Assembly: GCF_019891545.1 (NCBI RefSeq)
Contig: NZ_JAHDIU010000012.1
Location: forward strand, 1 to 64,000
Reading direction: 5' to 3'
Source: Flavobacterium coralii
GTDB taxonomy: Bacteria > Bacteroidota > Bacteroidia > Flavobacteriales > Flavobacteriaceae
Length of the DNA: 64,000 nt
Positions 53,867-62,378 of the stretch are shown piece by piece. The notes below the pieces were generated by a model. It was not told the origin of the DNA, searched no databases, and saw only the letters and a program-made list of their open reading frames with translations. Made by a program: the position numbers and the translations under genes. Position 1 is the first letter of the stretch; every line of letters starts with the position of its first letter.

Positions 53867-54610
53867 TTATTTAAAAATAACGGTGTCTTTAAGAAAGTCC
53901 TTATACTTATCGCTGAGCGTAACTTTATGCCCTCCCTGCATCAGTATAAGATTGTCTGAAGGTATAATTTCGGAGGCGTGGCTGATATTGATAATGAAAT
54001 TCCTGTGGGTTTTAAAAAACACCGCAGGATTTAAATATTCAGCTATGCGGTTTAATGATATCATTACCACAAATTTTTCCTGCTGTGTAATCACATTACA
54101 GTAGCGCTCTTCTACTTCTATATATACAATATCTGCTATTGCTACTTTTTTAAGCGACTTATTTTTCTTTATAAACAAATACTCCGGGCTTACCGTTGCA
54201 TTTGTTTCTTCTTCAGTAACCTCATGCTGACCGTAAAATTTTTCGATTGCCATTTCTATAGCGTATAATACTTCAAGCTCATTAAACGGCTTGAGCAGAA
54301 AGCTAAACGGATGGGTTAGCTTTGCCCTTTCAAATATCTGCCTGTCGTTAGAGCTTGTTAAAAAAATAAACGGTTTCACGGCTCCGGGCACAGCACTTAT
54401 GGCTTCGGCAAAAGTGATACCCTCAGGGTTGCCATTAAGGAATATATCCACAATAGCAATATCAGGCGTAGCTGAATAATATAGTGCCATTGCATCTTTA
54501 AACGAGGCAGCAACACCCACAACCTCAAAGTTATTGGCGTGCAATACAGCCAGAAGCCTGTCGCTTTCGGCAGGCGTGTCTTCTATTACTAAAACTTTAA
54601 GCTTATCCAT
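53867..54610 (-). CDS. LytTR-family response regulator
   Basis: 247 aa. The receiver domain (1-125) has the acidic pocket Glu10-Asp11, the phospho-acceptor Asp55 (IVDIFLNG), Thr/Ser near 86 (FLTSSND), and the conserved Lys in FLLKPF near 107. The C-terminal LytTR DNA-binding domain (about 145-247) reads YIEVEERYCNVITQ, FVVMISLNRIAEYL and FFKTHRNFIINI. LytTR proteins bind paired direct repeats about two helical turns apart. Such a repeat lies immediately downstream at 53769-53806. Its start overlaps the kinase gene by 8 nt, so the pair is translationally coupled. Confidence 0.92.
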   Translation of the reverse strand: MDKLKVLVIEDTPAESDRLLAVLHANNFEVVGVAASFKDAMALYYSATPDIAIVDIFLNGNPEGITFAEAISAVPGAVKPFIFLTSSNDRQIFERAKLTHPFSFLLKPFNELEVLYAIEMAIEKFYGQHEVTEEETNATVSPEYLFIKKNKSLKKVAIADIVYIEVEERYCNVITQQEKFVVMISLNRIAEYLNPAVFFKTHRNFIINISHASEIIPSDNLILMQGGHKVTLSDKYKDFLKDTVIFK

Positions 54611-56342
54611 TTTTGTGTGGCATTTGTAAGGTAATAATCATAGCAGTACCTTTTCCGGGCTCGCTTTCTATCGCTAAAGCCCCTTTGTTTTTAAGGAGTA
54701 TCGATTTACACAACTGAAGCCCTAATCCGGCTCCTGTTCCATTCTTTTTATTAATCAGCACATCCGATTCTTTTAATACTTCTTCAATCACCTCAGCTGT
54801 CATTCCTTTACCTGTATCAGTAATACTGAGCTGTACTTTATTATCTTTTTTAACCGCTGCATCAATTTTTATTAATCCTCCACCGGCAGTATATTTAATA
54901 GCGTTGTCCAGCAAGTTGCGCAATACCAGCTTCAGGCTCTCACGGTCTGCAAACACAACAGCCCTTGCAGGCACATCAATAGTAAAATGTATGTCTTTAG
55001 CATGCATAATCGCAGTATAATTATAAGCCACCTGCTCTAACAGTGGCAGCAGTCGCAAAGCCTCCATATTAAAGTAGGCCTGCTTTGTTTGCAGCAATGC
55101 CCAGTTGAGCAGGTTGTCGAGCAGGTTGTAGGTGCTGTTGGCTATTTCGCTGCTGTTATGAAGCTGTTCGTCAAGCACTTCATATTCTTTCTGTTCATAA
55201 TGCTGCAATAAATAAGCGTTACTGCTTTTTAGAGCGCTTACAGAGCTGCGCAGGTCATGGCTTACTATAGAAAAGAGCCTGTCTTTAGCCGCATTAAGGT
55301 CATTCAGTTTTACCTTTTGCGCTTCTATTATCCGGTTAATCTTTATTTTTTGCCTGTAAAAATAAATCAGTACAGCAATGAGAACCAGCAATATACCTGA
55401 TGTATAAACAAGCCTGTCGCGCTCTGCCTTCTTAACTTTATTTTCGCTGATAAGCTGGTTTACCTCTTTTTGCTTTTGGGCCACAGCAAACTTTTTTTCA
55501 AGCTCAGCAAGTTCCCATACCTTGTTACGGTTATTTAAAGAATCGCGCCATGCTTCATATTCCTTACGATAGTTTAGCGCGGTTGTAAAATTTTCCCTGT
55601 TCTCCTCTACCACCGCCATATTGAGGGCTGCATTTTGCTTAAGCGCAAAATCATTCACTTTTTTAGAAAGCTCATATGCCTTTATAAAGTTAGGTATGGC
55701 TTTATCATCCTGATATTGCTCATAATAAAGTGTTGCAATATCCATATAAGAACCAATAAGCGCAAGCGTGTCTTTTGACTTCTCCTGCATTTTAAACCCT
55801 TTAAAAAGGCATTGCTCCGCTTCTTTAAACCTGCCCAGGTGCAGGTAGCAAAGGCCGAGGTTATGCGCCACGCTGCTTACCTTAAAGCCAAGTGCGGGCG
55901 TGTCTTCCAGTGCTTCAATCTCTTTAAAGTATGGTATGGCAAGTTTAAATTTATTTTGCTCCAGCAGTATTTCGCCTATAGAAAGCCGCACTTTATAATA
56001 AAAATCGAATTGTTGGCTAATGGCGGCATATTCTTTTAATGCCTCATCCAAAAGCCCCTTTCTTGCAAACCCCGTAGCACGGAAGTAACGGGAATAGTCT
56101 TCAACTTCGCTACTGTTATTTTTTTCAAGCTGCCGCATGGAATATACCATAACAGAATCCCACTCTTTCGCCAGGAAAAAAGTATGGGCTTTATAAAAGT
56201 CAGGCTGCTGCTTATACTGTCTGCCCTTTTCTTTTATTGTCTGATTAAGCAATGATAGGGTTGTATCTGCCTGCGCAAAAGCTATAACAGGCAGGCACAT
56301 GGCAATACACCATAGGTATATCCGCAATGGTATTTTATACAT
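54603..56342 (-). CDS. TPR-containing sensor histidine kinase
   Basis: 579 aa. An N-terminal signal or anchor (about 5-24) is followed by a ~290-residue periplasmic TPR sensor region (for example AHNLGLCYLHLGRFKEAEQC) and a coiled coil. A membrane segment lies near 313-332 (SGILLVLIAVLIYFY). The cytosolic HisKA-like domain has His362 (SIVSHDLRSS), and the ATPase domain has LLDNAIKYT (N box), ITDTGKGM (G1) and GTGAGLGLQLCKSILL (G2). It is the cognate partner of the LytTR regulator that overlaps it by 8 nt, and follows the 148-aa gene by 31 nt. The signal is unknown; TPR sensors usually bind peptides or proteins. Confidence 0.9.
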   Translation of the reverse strand: MYKIPLRIYLWCIAMCLPVIAFAQADTTLSLLNQTIKEKGRQYKQQPDFYKAHTFFLAKEWDSVMVYSMRQLEKNNSSEVEDYSRYFRATGFARKGLLDEALKEYAAISQQFDFYYKVRLSIGEILLEQNKFKLAIPYFKEIEALEDTPALGFKVSSVAHNLGLCYLHLGRFKEAEQCLFKGFKMQEKSKDTLALIGSYMDIATLYYEQYQDDKAIPNFIKAYELSKKVNDFALKQNAALNMAVVEENRENFTTALNYRKEYEAWRDSLNNRNKVWELAELEKKFAVAQKQKEVNQLISENKVKKAERDRLVYTSGILLVLIAVLIYFYRQKIKINRIIEAQKVKLNDLNAAKDRLFSIVSHDLRSSVSALKSSNAYLLQHYEQKEYEVLDEQLHNSSEIANSTYNLLDNLLNWALLQTKQAYFNMEALRLLPLLEQVAYNYTAIMHAKDIHFTIDVPARAVVFADRESLKLVLRNLLDNAIKYTAGGGLIKIDAAVKKDNKVQLSITDTGKGMTAEVIEEVLKESDVLINKKNGTGAGLGLQLCKSILLKNKGALAIESEPGKGTAMIITLQMPHKNG

Positions 56343-56373
56343 TGTGCCTGCTTTTTACTATTAAAACCTCAGT

Positions 56374-56820
56374 TTAGTTACGCTGAACATTGGTTACAGT
56401 ACCCCTTGATGCCTTAGGGTCTGTGTCCCATAAAAAGGTTTCTACTTCAGCAATTTTACTTATCTCTATTCCATGCACTGCAGCAGGGTCGAGTGTAAAA
56501 TTCACCTGATAGGCATTAAACTCTGTTGCCATTGTACGCTTATAATCATAGCAGATGTAAAATTTTACAGGTGGCTCACCCTCAACATAAGGCTGAAAAT
56601 CCTGGAAAACATCAAAAGAGGGATCAGCAATGGCTGCATCAAGAAACACTACTGCGCTTACTTTTATCTGGTCTGAGTCACTAAAGTAGGTTGCCTCTAC
56701 CAACGGGGAAAGCGGAATGTCAGGGCATTTATTTTCAAAGCTTATTTTACCTACGGCGTTGGCAGATAAAATAACAATTTTTTGCCCCGGAGGGTTGACT
56801 GTGTAAGGTGTTGTCATCAT
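56374..56820 (-). CDS. Unknown protein, first gene of the PixA/LytTR module
   Basis: 148 aa, no signal peptide, no family recognised. Two adjacent ATGs (MM) begin the frame. The sequence is beta-rich with several Tyr/Phe strands (VKFYICYDYKRT, AYQVNFTLD, VEATYFSDSD), two Cys (NKC, YIC), and a polar C-terminal tail (DTDPKASRGTVTNVQRN). Overall composition resembles the PixA-like and 159-aa proteins of the module. It lies 31 nt before the kinase gene, so it is probably made together with the sensor. The shared leader element (56832-56848) suggests common control with the 159-aa gene. Confidence 0.65.
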   Translation of the reverse strand: MMTTPYTVNPPGQKIVILSANAVGKISFENKCPDIPLSPLVEATYFSDSDQIKVSAVVFLDAAIADPSFDVFQDFQPYVEGEPPVKFYICYDYKRTMATEFNAYQVNFTLDPAAVHGIEISKIAEVETFLWDTDPKASRGTVTNVQRN

Positions 56821-56831
56821 AATTAGTCGTA

Positions 56832-56848
56832 TTTAAGTAATTGTTTAT
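56832..56848 (-). promoter_or_regulatory. Leader element shared with the 159-aa gene
   Basis: On the minus strand AAACAATTACTTAAATACG. The exact shared 12-mer CAATTACTTAAA lies 12 nt before the 148-aa start codon, compared with 67 nt before the 159-aa gene. Confidence 0.4.
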
Positions 56849-56865
56849 ATTCTTTTTTGGATGCA

Positions 56866-56898
56866 TAAATATAAAGAATTTTCACTGATAATTAACAA
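56866..56898 (-). promoter_or_regulatory. Promoter of the 148-aa gene and kinase operon
   Basis: On the minus strand TTG (56896-56898), a 22-nt spacer, then TATATTTA (56866-56873), one mismatch to the -7 consensus. Start codon 46 nt downstream. Confidence 0.5.
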
Positions 56899-56917
56899 TT
56901 ACGCTATCCGGCTTAAA

Positions 56918-56935
56918 TATCTGCTGGAGCAGATA
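56918..56935. promoter_or_regulatory. Perfect 18-bp operator-like palindrome
   Basis: TATCTGCT-GG-AGCAGATA with 8-bp perfect arms. It lies in the divergent spacer between the 148-aa gene and the OstA-like gene, 20 bp upstream of one -33 element and about 55 bp before the other -7 box. No T-run follows, so it is not a terminator. Confidence 0.55.
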
Positions 56936-56990
56936 ATAATATATTTATCCACATCGTTAGAGATTGAGCCCCTTATTAGCTGATTTTACG

Positions 56991-56998
56991 TAAATTTG
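56991..56998 (+). promoter_or_regulatory. -7 box of the ostA-like gene
   Basis: TAAATTTG, full consensus match, 17 nt before the TTG start codon. The nearest TTG upstream is 24 nt away, slightly too far. Confidence 0.5.
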
Positions 56999-57015
56999 CA
57001 CTAAATTTTTAGAAT

Positions 57016-58689
57016 TTGAAAAAGCACTTAGTATATACAGCTTTACTGCTCTTAGCCTGCTTTTGCGTTACTGCACAAAACGATAAGAAAATAAAGCTGG
57101 TAAAAAATGAATACCTTAATGCCGACGAGAATGAAGTGCCGGGTGCAGTAGTATTTATTGGCAATGTGCAGTTTGAGCACAACGGAGCCAACATATACTG
57201 CAATAAAGCCTACCTTTTTGAGCAGGAAAACTATGCTAAGTTGTTCGGAAATGTACGCATAACGCAGGGCGATACTTTGCACATGAATAGCGAATATGCC
57301 GAATATAACGGTAATAAAAGTTTTGCATTTGCAAGCGGCAAAGTAGTTATGCGCTCGCCCGATATGCGGCTTACCACCGATACTGTTTATTTTGACAGGA
57401 CTGCACAACAGGCGTATTATAATTCATATGGCACCATTGTAAATAATGAAAATACTTTAAAGAGCAAATCGGGCAGGTACTTTGTAAACCAGAAAAAATA
57501 CCAGTTTCTTACTGCCGTTACACTTACTAATCCTAAGTATGTATTAAAATCGAACCATCTTGATTATTACACTAACTCCGGGCATGCTTATGTGTTTGGG
57601 CCTTCAACCATAACAGGGAAAACAAACTACATTTATACCGAGAACGGGTTTTATGACACCAAAAAGAATTATGCGCACCTTCTCGATAATTCGTATATAA
57701 AATATGATACCCAGTATATTAAAGGCGACAGCATTTATTATGACAGGAACAGGGAGTTTTCTTCGGCCACCAATAATGTAAGCGTTACCGATACTATTAA
57801 TAAGTTTAATGTGCGGGGGCATTATGCTGAAGTTTATAAACAAAAAGATTCACTGTTTATAACAAAACACGCGCTTGCCGTAACGCTGGTAGAGCAGGAT
57901 TCGCTTTACACACACGCTAAACGTATTGTAGTTACAGGCAAAGAAGGCCAACGCATTGTGAGGGGCTATAATGATGCGCGTTTTTACAAAGTGGATATGA
58001 GCGGCAAGTGTGATTCCATTCATTCAGATGAGGCTAAGGGGCTTACACAGCTTATACGCCGCCCGGTGGTCTGGAACGGCGAGAGCCAGCTTACGGGTGA
58101 TGTTATCCACCTGATATCGAACAGCCAGACAGAACAGATAGATTCCCTCAAGGTGTTAAACAATGCTTTTATAGTACAGAAAGATACGCTCGGCACCGGA
58201 TATAACCAGGTAAAAGGGCAAAATTTATATGGTAAGTTCCGCGATAACAAGTTATATGAGGTTGACCTAATAAAGAACACCGAGAAGATTTATTACATGT
58301 ATGACGACCTTGAGCTTGTGGGCATAGACAAAGGGCTGAGCAGCAAGATACATCTAAAGTTAAAGGATAACGCCATAACATCGGTACGCTCTATAAACAG
58401 GCCTGACAATACCTCATACCCTCCCGATGCGCTTCCTGAGAATGCCCGTAAGCTAAGAGGCTTTATCTGGCGCGGAGACGAGCGCATAAGGAGTATTGAG
58501 GACTTGTTCCCTCCTGAAGAGCAGCAACTGCATGAGGAGATACTCAAAAAAACAAAGGCCGTTAAAAATGAAGAGGTAAAACCTATGGAAGTTTTACAGG
58601 AAACGCTGGACTACGACAAAAATAACCCCAAGCCTAAACCCTTAGAGCCGGTTGAACAGCCGGCCCCGAAACCGGAAAAGCAACAATAA
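57016..58689 (+). CDS. OstA/LptA-like LPS transport protein
   Basis: 557 aa from a TTG start, the only codon giving an intact signal peptide (MKKHLVYTALLLLACFCVTA, cleavage before Q). The N-terminal part matches the OstA beta-jellyroll: GAVVFIGNVQFEHNGANIYC, LFGNVRITQGDTLHMNSEYA and YNGNKSFAFASGKVVMRSPD. Repeating strands continue to about 480. A Pro/Lys-rich C-terminal tail (KNNPKPKPLEPVEQ) follows. It should bridge LPS across the periplasm like LptA, but is three times longer, as is usual in Bacteroidota. The aminotransferase gene starts 17 nt downstream. Confidence 0.85.
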   Translation: MKKHLVYTALLLLACFCVTAQNDKKIKLVKNEYLNADENEVPGAVVFIGNVQFEHNGANIYCNKAYLFEQENYAKLFGNVRITQGDTLHMNSEYAEYNGNKSFAFASGKVVMRSPDMRLTTDTVYFDRTAQQAYYNSYGTIVNNENTLKSKSGRYFVNQKKYQFLTAVTLTNPKYVLKSNHLDYYTNSGHAYVFGPSTITGKTNYIYTENGFYDTKKNYAHLLDNSYIKYDTQYIKGDSIYYDRNREFSSATNNVSVTDTINKFNVRGHYAEVYKQKDSLFITKHALAVTLVEQDSLYTHAKRIVVTGKEGQRIVRGYNDARFYKVDMSGKCDSIHSDEAKGLTQLIRRPVVWNGESQLTGDVIHLISNSQTEQIDSLKVLNNAFIVQKDTLGTGYNQVKGQNLYGKFRDNKLYEVDLIKNTEKIYYMYDDLELVGIDKGLSSKIHLKLKDNAITSVRSINRPDNTSYPPDALPENARKLRGFIWRGDERIRSIEDLFPPEEQQLHEEILKKTKAVKNEEVKPMEVLQETLDYDKNNPKPKPLEPVEQPAPKPEKQQ

Positions 58690-58705
58690 GCAATCCTGAG
58701 ATTAT

Positions 58706-59893
58706 ATGATCCGTGATTTTTATAAGTACCAGGCACAAACCTCTCCTCACCCGCTGGGCATGGAGATTTCCCATGCTGATGGTTCCTACATTTATGATAC
58801 AGCCAACAATGCCTATCTCGATTTTGTGGCAGGTGTTTCGGCAGCAAGCCTGGGCCACAGGCACCCGCGTGTAAACCAGGCTATAATAAACCAGTTAGAT
58901 AAGTACAGTCATGTAATGGTATATGGCGAATATGCACAGCACCCGGCAACTGAATTTTGCAGGCTGCTGGCGCAGCACATGCCGCCACAATTAAGCAAGA
59001 CCTACCTTACCAACTCTGGTACCGAGGCTACAGAGGGCGCATTAAAACTGGCACGCCGCGTTACAGGCCGCAGCCAGCTTATCTCCTGCTATAATGCTTA
59101 CCATGGCAATACTATGGGCAGCATGAGCGTAATGGGTTTTGAAGAGCGCAAACAAATTTTCAGGCCGCTGGTTCCCGATGTAGATTTTATAACCTTTAAC
59201 AATGAAGCCGACCTTGAAAAAATTACCGATAAAACTGCCGGTATTATATTAGAAACCATACAGGGTGGTGCAGGTTTTATTGAGCCGCATGACAACTTCC
59301 TGAAAAAAGTGCGCGAGCGCTGCAACAAAACAGGCACTGTTATGATACTGGACGAGATACAGCCGGGCTTTGGGCGCACAGGCAAGCTCTTTGGTTTTGA
59401 GAATTATGATGTTGTGCCCGATGTTGTGGTTATGGGCAAGGGCATGGGTGGCGGTATGCCTGTGGGCGCTTTTACCGCCTCGGCAGAAATGATGGATTTA
59501 CTAAGCCACGACCCAAAACTGGGGCATATAACTACTTTTGGCGGGCATCCTGTTATAGCAGCCGCCTGCCTTGCTACCTTGCAGGAAATTACCGAAACTG
59601 ACATTATGGCGCAGGCGCTGCAAAAGGAAAAACTTTTCCGTGAGCTGCTGGTGCACCCACTGATAAAAGAAGTACGTGGGCGCGGCTTAATGCTTGCCGC
59701 AATGACGGAAAGGCCTGATATAACAGATAAAGTAATACTTAAGTGCCACCAAAGGGGCTTAATATTATTCTGGCTGTTGTTTGAAGGTTGTGCCATCCGT
59801 ATTACGCCGCCGCTAACCATATCTGAAGATGAGATACGCAAAGGGTGTGGCATTATTATTGAAGTTATGAATGAGGTTCTTAATGAACAGTAA
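58706..59893 (+). CDS. Class III PLP-dependent aminotransferase
   Basis: 395 aa, cytosolic. The PLP site is complete: Asp216 in MILDEIQPGFGRTG binds the ring nitrogen, and Lys245 in VMGKGMGGGMPVG forms the Schiff base. The SGTEATEGALKLARR segment binds phosphate. The family includes acetylornithine, ornithine, 4-aminobutyrate and similar transaminases; no specific substrate is assigned. It follows the OstA-like gene by 17 nt and probably shares its mRNA, though the functional link is unclear. Confidence 0.9.
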   Translation: MIRDFYKYQAQTSPHPLGMEISHADGSYIYDTANNAYLDFVAGVSAASLGHRHPRVNQAIINQLDKYSHVMVYGEYAQHPATEFCRLLAQHMPPQLSKTYLTNSGTEATEGALKLARRVTGRSQLISCYNAYHGNTMGSMSVMGFEERKQIFRPLVPDVDFITFNNEADLEKITDKTAGIILETIQGGAGFIEPHDNFLKKVRERCNKTGTVMILDEIQPGFGRTGKLFGFENYDVVPDVVVMGKGMGGGMPVGAFTASAEMMDLLSHDPKLGHITTFGGHPVIAAACLATLQEITETDIMAQALQKEKLFRELLVHPLIKEVRGRGLMLAAMTERPDITDKVILKCHQRGLILFWLLFEGCAIRITPPLTISEDEIRKGCGIIIEVMNEVLNEQ

Positions 59894-59999
59894 AAACACG
59901 TGAAAATGTGTTAATTAAATTGTTCAAAAGAATACAAAATAAATTCCTTTAGAGCGAAACATTTAGTAACTTTAAGAAGGATAATAAAAACAAAGGAGT

Positions 60000-61397
60000 A
60001 TGAATTTGAGCCACGAAGAAGAAGATAACAGTTTATCCTTATCAAAGTTCGAATCGATGTTGAAAACCAACAAAGTGCTGTTTTTTGACTCTGAAGAGTT
60101 TGAAGATATCATTTTGCATTACCTCGATACCGGAAAAATTAATTTAGCTAAAAAGGCCTTAAAACTCGGCCTGGAGCAACATCCCAGGTCAACAGGTTTA
60201 AAATTAGTACAGGTAGAACTTTTAGTTTTTGATGATAAGCTCGATCTGGCAGAGCGTCTTTTAAACGAACTTTATGCCATAGAGCCTACTAACGAAGAAA
60301 TTTACATACAAAAAGCCAATATATACAGTAAGCGCGACCAGCATGATAAAGCGGTAGAGCTGCTTAAAACAGCCTTAGAATATACTGATGATTATGCTGA
60401 TGTGTATTCGCTTATAGGCATGGAGTACCTTTTTATGGACAATCTTGAGATGGCCAAAGAAAGCTTTATCAAGTGCCTTGAAGAAGATACAGAAGACCAT
60501 TCTGCCCTGTATAATGTGGTGTATTGCTTCGACTTCCTCGACCAGAACAGCGAAGCTATTGAGTTCCTGAATGGTTTTATAGACCGCAACCCTTACAGCG
60601 AAGTGGCATGGCACCAGCTTGGCAGGCAGCATTATACTTTAAAGCAGTATGAACCTGCCCTGCGTGCATTTGATTATGCTACTCTCATAGACGATAGCTT
60701 TTTAGGAGCATTCCTTGAAAAAGCCAAAACACTGGAAAGGCTTAAGCGTTATGAAGACGCGATAGCGTGCTACAATATAACTATGGAGCTTGACGACCCT
60801 ACCTCTTTTGCATTATTGCGCGTAGGCAAATGCCACGAGCGTTTAGGCAATCATGAAAAGGCGTTAAAGTTCTATTTAAAAACGGTGCATGAAGACCCGT
60901 TGCTGGATAAGGCATGGATAGCCATTACCGATTTTTACATACGCCGCAAGAATTTCCAGAAAGCGCTGTATTATGTTAACAAAGCCATTGGCATAGATAA
61001 CGAGAACAAGCTGTACTGGAAACGCTATGCTGCAATAAATAAAGCGCTCCACTTTCATGAAGAAGCCGAAGAAGGCTACAGAAAGGCAGTAGAGTTTGGC
61101 GATCACCAGCTTGATACCTGGTTATTCTGGGTAGATACGCTACAGTTTTTAGGCGAAAATGACTCAGCTATCAACACGTTGCTGCAGGCTACAGAGTATT
61201 TTCCTGAAGAGTATGAAATTGAATACAGGCTTGCAGGGTTATACTTTATGAGCAGCCAGAATGACAAAGCTATCTTTCACCTTAGCAACGGTTTAAGGTT
61301 AAACTACAGGAACCATGTAATGTTAGAGGAATTTTTCCCTACCATCTGGGATAGCAAAGTTGTGCAGGAAGCTATTGCACACCACAGGAATCATTAA
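60000..61397 (+). CDS. Cytosolic TPR protein
   Basis: 465 aa, no signal peptide, acidic N-terminus (SHEEEDNSLSLSKFE). Ten or more tetratricopeptide-like repeats run from about 50 to 440, such as EIYIQKANIYSKRDQHDKAV, DVYSLIGMEYLFMDNLEMAK and SFALLRVGKCHERLGNHEKA. It should be a scaffold for protein contacts; the partner is unknown. TAACTTTA at 59967-59974 is a probable -7 box. The AAAGGAG immediately before the ATG is unusual here but too close to the start to act as a normal ribosome-binding site. A terminator follows at 61418. Confidence 0.85.
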   Translation: MNLSHEEEDNSLSLSKFESMLKTNKVLFFDSEEFEDIILHYLDTGKINLAKKALKLGLEQHPRSTGLKLVQVELLVFDDKLDLAERLLNELYAIEPTNEEIYIQKANIYSKRDQHDKAVELLKTALEYTDDYADVYSLIGMEYLFMDNLEMAKESFIKCLEEDTEDHSALYNVVYCFDFLDQNSEAIEFLNGFIDRNPYSEVAWHQLGRQHYTLKQYEPALRAFDYATLIDDSFLGAFLEKAKTLERLKRYEDAIACYNITMELDDPTSFALLRVGKCHERLGNHEKALKFYLKTVHEDPLLDKAWIAITDFYIRRKNFQKALYYVNKAIGIDNENKLYWKRYAAINKALHFHEEAEEGYRKAVEFGDHQLDTWLFWVDTLQFLGENDSAINTLLQATEYFPEEYEIEYRLAGLYFMSSQNDKAIFHLSNGLRLNYRNHVMLEEFFPTIWDSKVVQEAIAHHRNH

Positions 61398-61417
61398 AAT
61401 ATTTATCTGATCATAAT

Positions 61418-61449
61418 GCCGCCTTTATAAAACAGGGCGGCTTTTTTTA
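61418..61449 (+). terminator. Terminator after the TPR gene
   Basis: GCCGCC pairs with GGCGGC, extended by a T-G and a T-A pair, with an 8-nt loop and then a run of seven T. Confidence 0.85.
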
Positions 61450-61489
61450 TTTATTATCATTATCTTACCACCAACTAAAAATTATTGCA

Positions 61490-62230
61490 ATGAAAGAGAT
61501 AAACTACGGCCTTGTAGGTTCTGATATAAGTTATTCCTTCTCCCCCGGCTATTTTAAAAAGAAATTTGAAAAGAATGGGCTTAAAAACTACAGGTACAAT
61601 CTTTATGACATCTCTGACATCAATCAGTTACCGGATATAATTGCCGAAACAAAAAGGCTAAGAGGGCTAAACGTAACCATACCCTATAAAGAAGCCATTA
61701 TACCATTACTGGATTCAACTTCTAAAACGGCAAAAAAAATCGGTGCTGTAAACACGGTTACAGTTTCTAAGAAAGGAAAACTTAAAGGTTTTAATACCGA
61801 CCATTACGGCTTCAGGAAATCATTGAAGCCATTGCTTAAAGAACATCACGAAAAAGCACTTATACTCGGCACGGGCGGAGCATCAAAAGCGGTTGCCTAT
61901 GCGTTGCGTAAGCTGGGCATAGAATATGATTTTGTATCCAGAAATGGTGATGAAGTTATATTCTCTTACACCGATCTTGATAAGGAGATTTTCGATGAGT
62001 ATCATATAATCATTAACACTACACCACTGGGTACCTACCCTGATACCGAAGAATGCCCGCCGTTGGACTACAGTTTGTTTACCGATAAACATATTGCTTT
62101 CGACCTGGTGTACAACCCTGAAGTGAGCACCTTCCTTAAAAAAGCGGGAGAGCAGGGTGCCGTAACAAAGAACGGTTATGAAATGCTTGTTTACCAGGCC
62201 GAAAAAGCGTGGGAAATCTGGAATAAATAA
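61490..62230 (+). CDS. aroE: Shikimate dehydrogenase
   Basis: Reduces 3-dehydroshikimate to shikimate with NADPH in aromatic amino acid synthesis. 246 aa, slightly shorter than E. coli AroE. The shikimate site is in YSFSPGYF near residue 17, the catalytic Lys67 lies in NVTIPYKEA, and Asp104 in FNTDHYGF. The NADPH loop GTGGASKAVAYAL begins near 126, followed by INTTPLGTYP and NGYEMLVYQA near the C-terminus. It starts 41 nt after the terminator of the TPR gene. Confidence 0.94.
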   Translation: MKEINYGLVGSDISYSFSPGYFKKKFEKNGLKNYRYNLYDISDINQLPDIIAETKRLRGLNVTIPYKEAIIPLLDSTSKTAKKIGAVNTVTVSKKGKLKGFNTDHYGFRKSLKPLLKEHHEKALILGTGGASKAVAYALRKLGIEYDFVSRNGDEVIFSYTDLDKEIFDEYHIIINTTPLGTYPDTEECPPLDYSLFTDKHIAFDLVYNPEVSTFLKKAGEQGAVTKNGYEMLVYQAEKAWEIWNK

Positions 62231-62312
62231 TTTCCCGAAACTACTGATGTTGAAGATAATATTGCTATTACATTAAAAAATTGCGGTTTATCTTGTAAAT
62301 TAATCTTTTTCT

Positions 62313-62342
62313 TTGAATTTTAAACTTGCTTTCTTATCTTTC
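62313..62342 (+). promoter_or_regulatory. Promoter of the DUF349 gene
   Basis: TTG at 62313-62315, a 19-nt spacer and TATCTTTC at 62335-62342; one mismatch to TAnnTTTG. The ATG is 36 nt downstream. Confidence 0.6.
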
Positions 62343-62378
62343 GCCATTAAAGCAGTACAAACCTTAAGCATTTACACA

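Noticed and set aside
51168-56820. The PixA/LytTR module as a phage or integrative element
   Set aside because: No integrase, transposase, tRNA-linked attachment site or flanking direct repeats were found; the flanking genes are intact.
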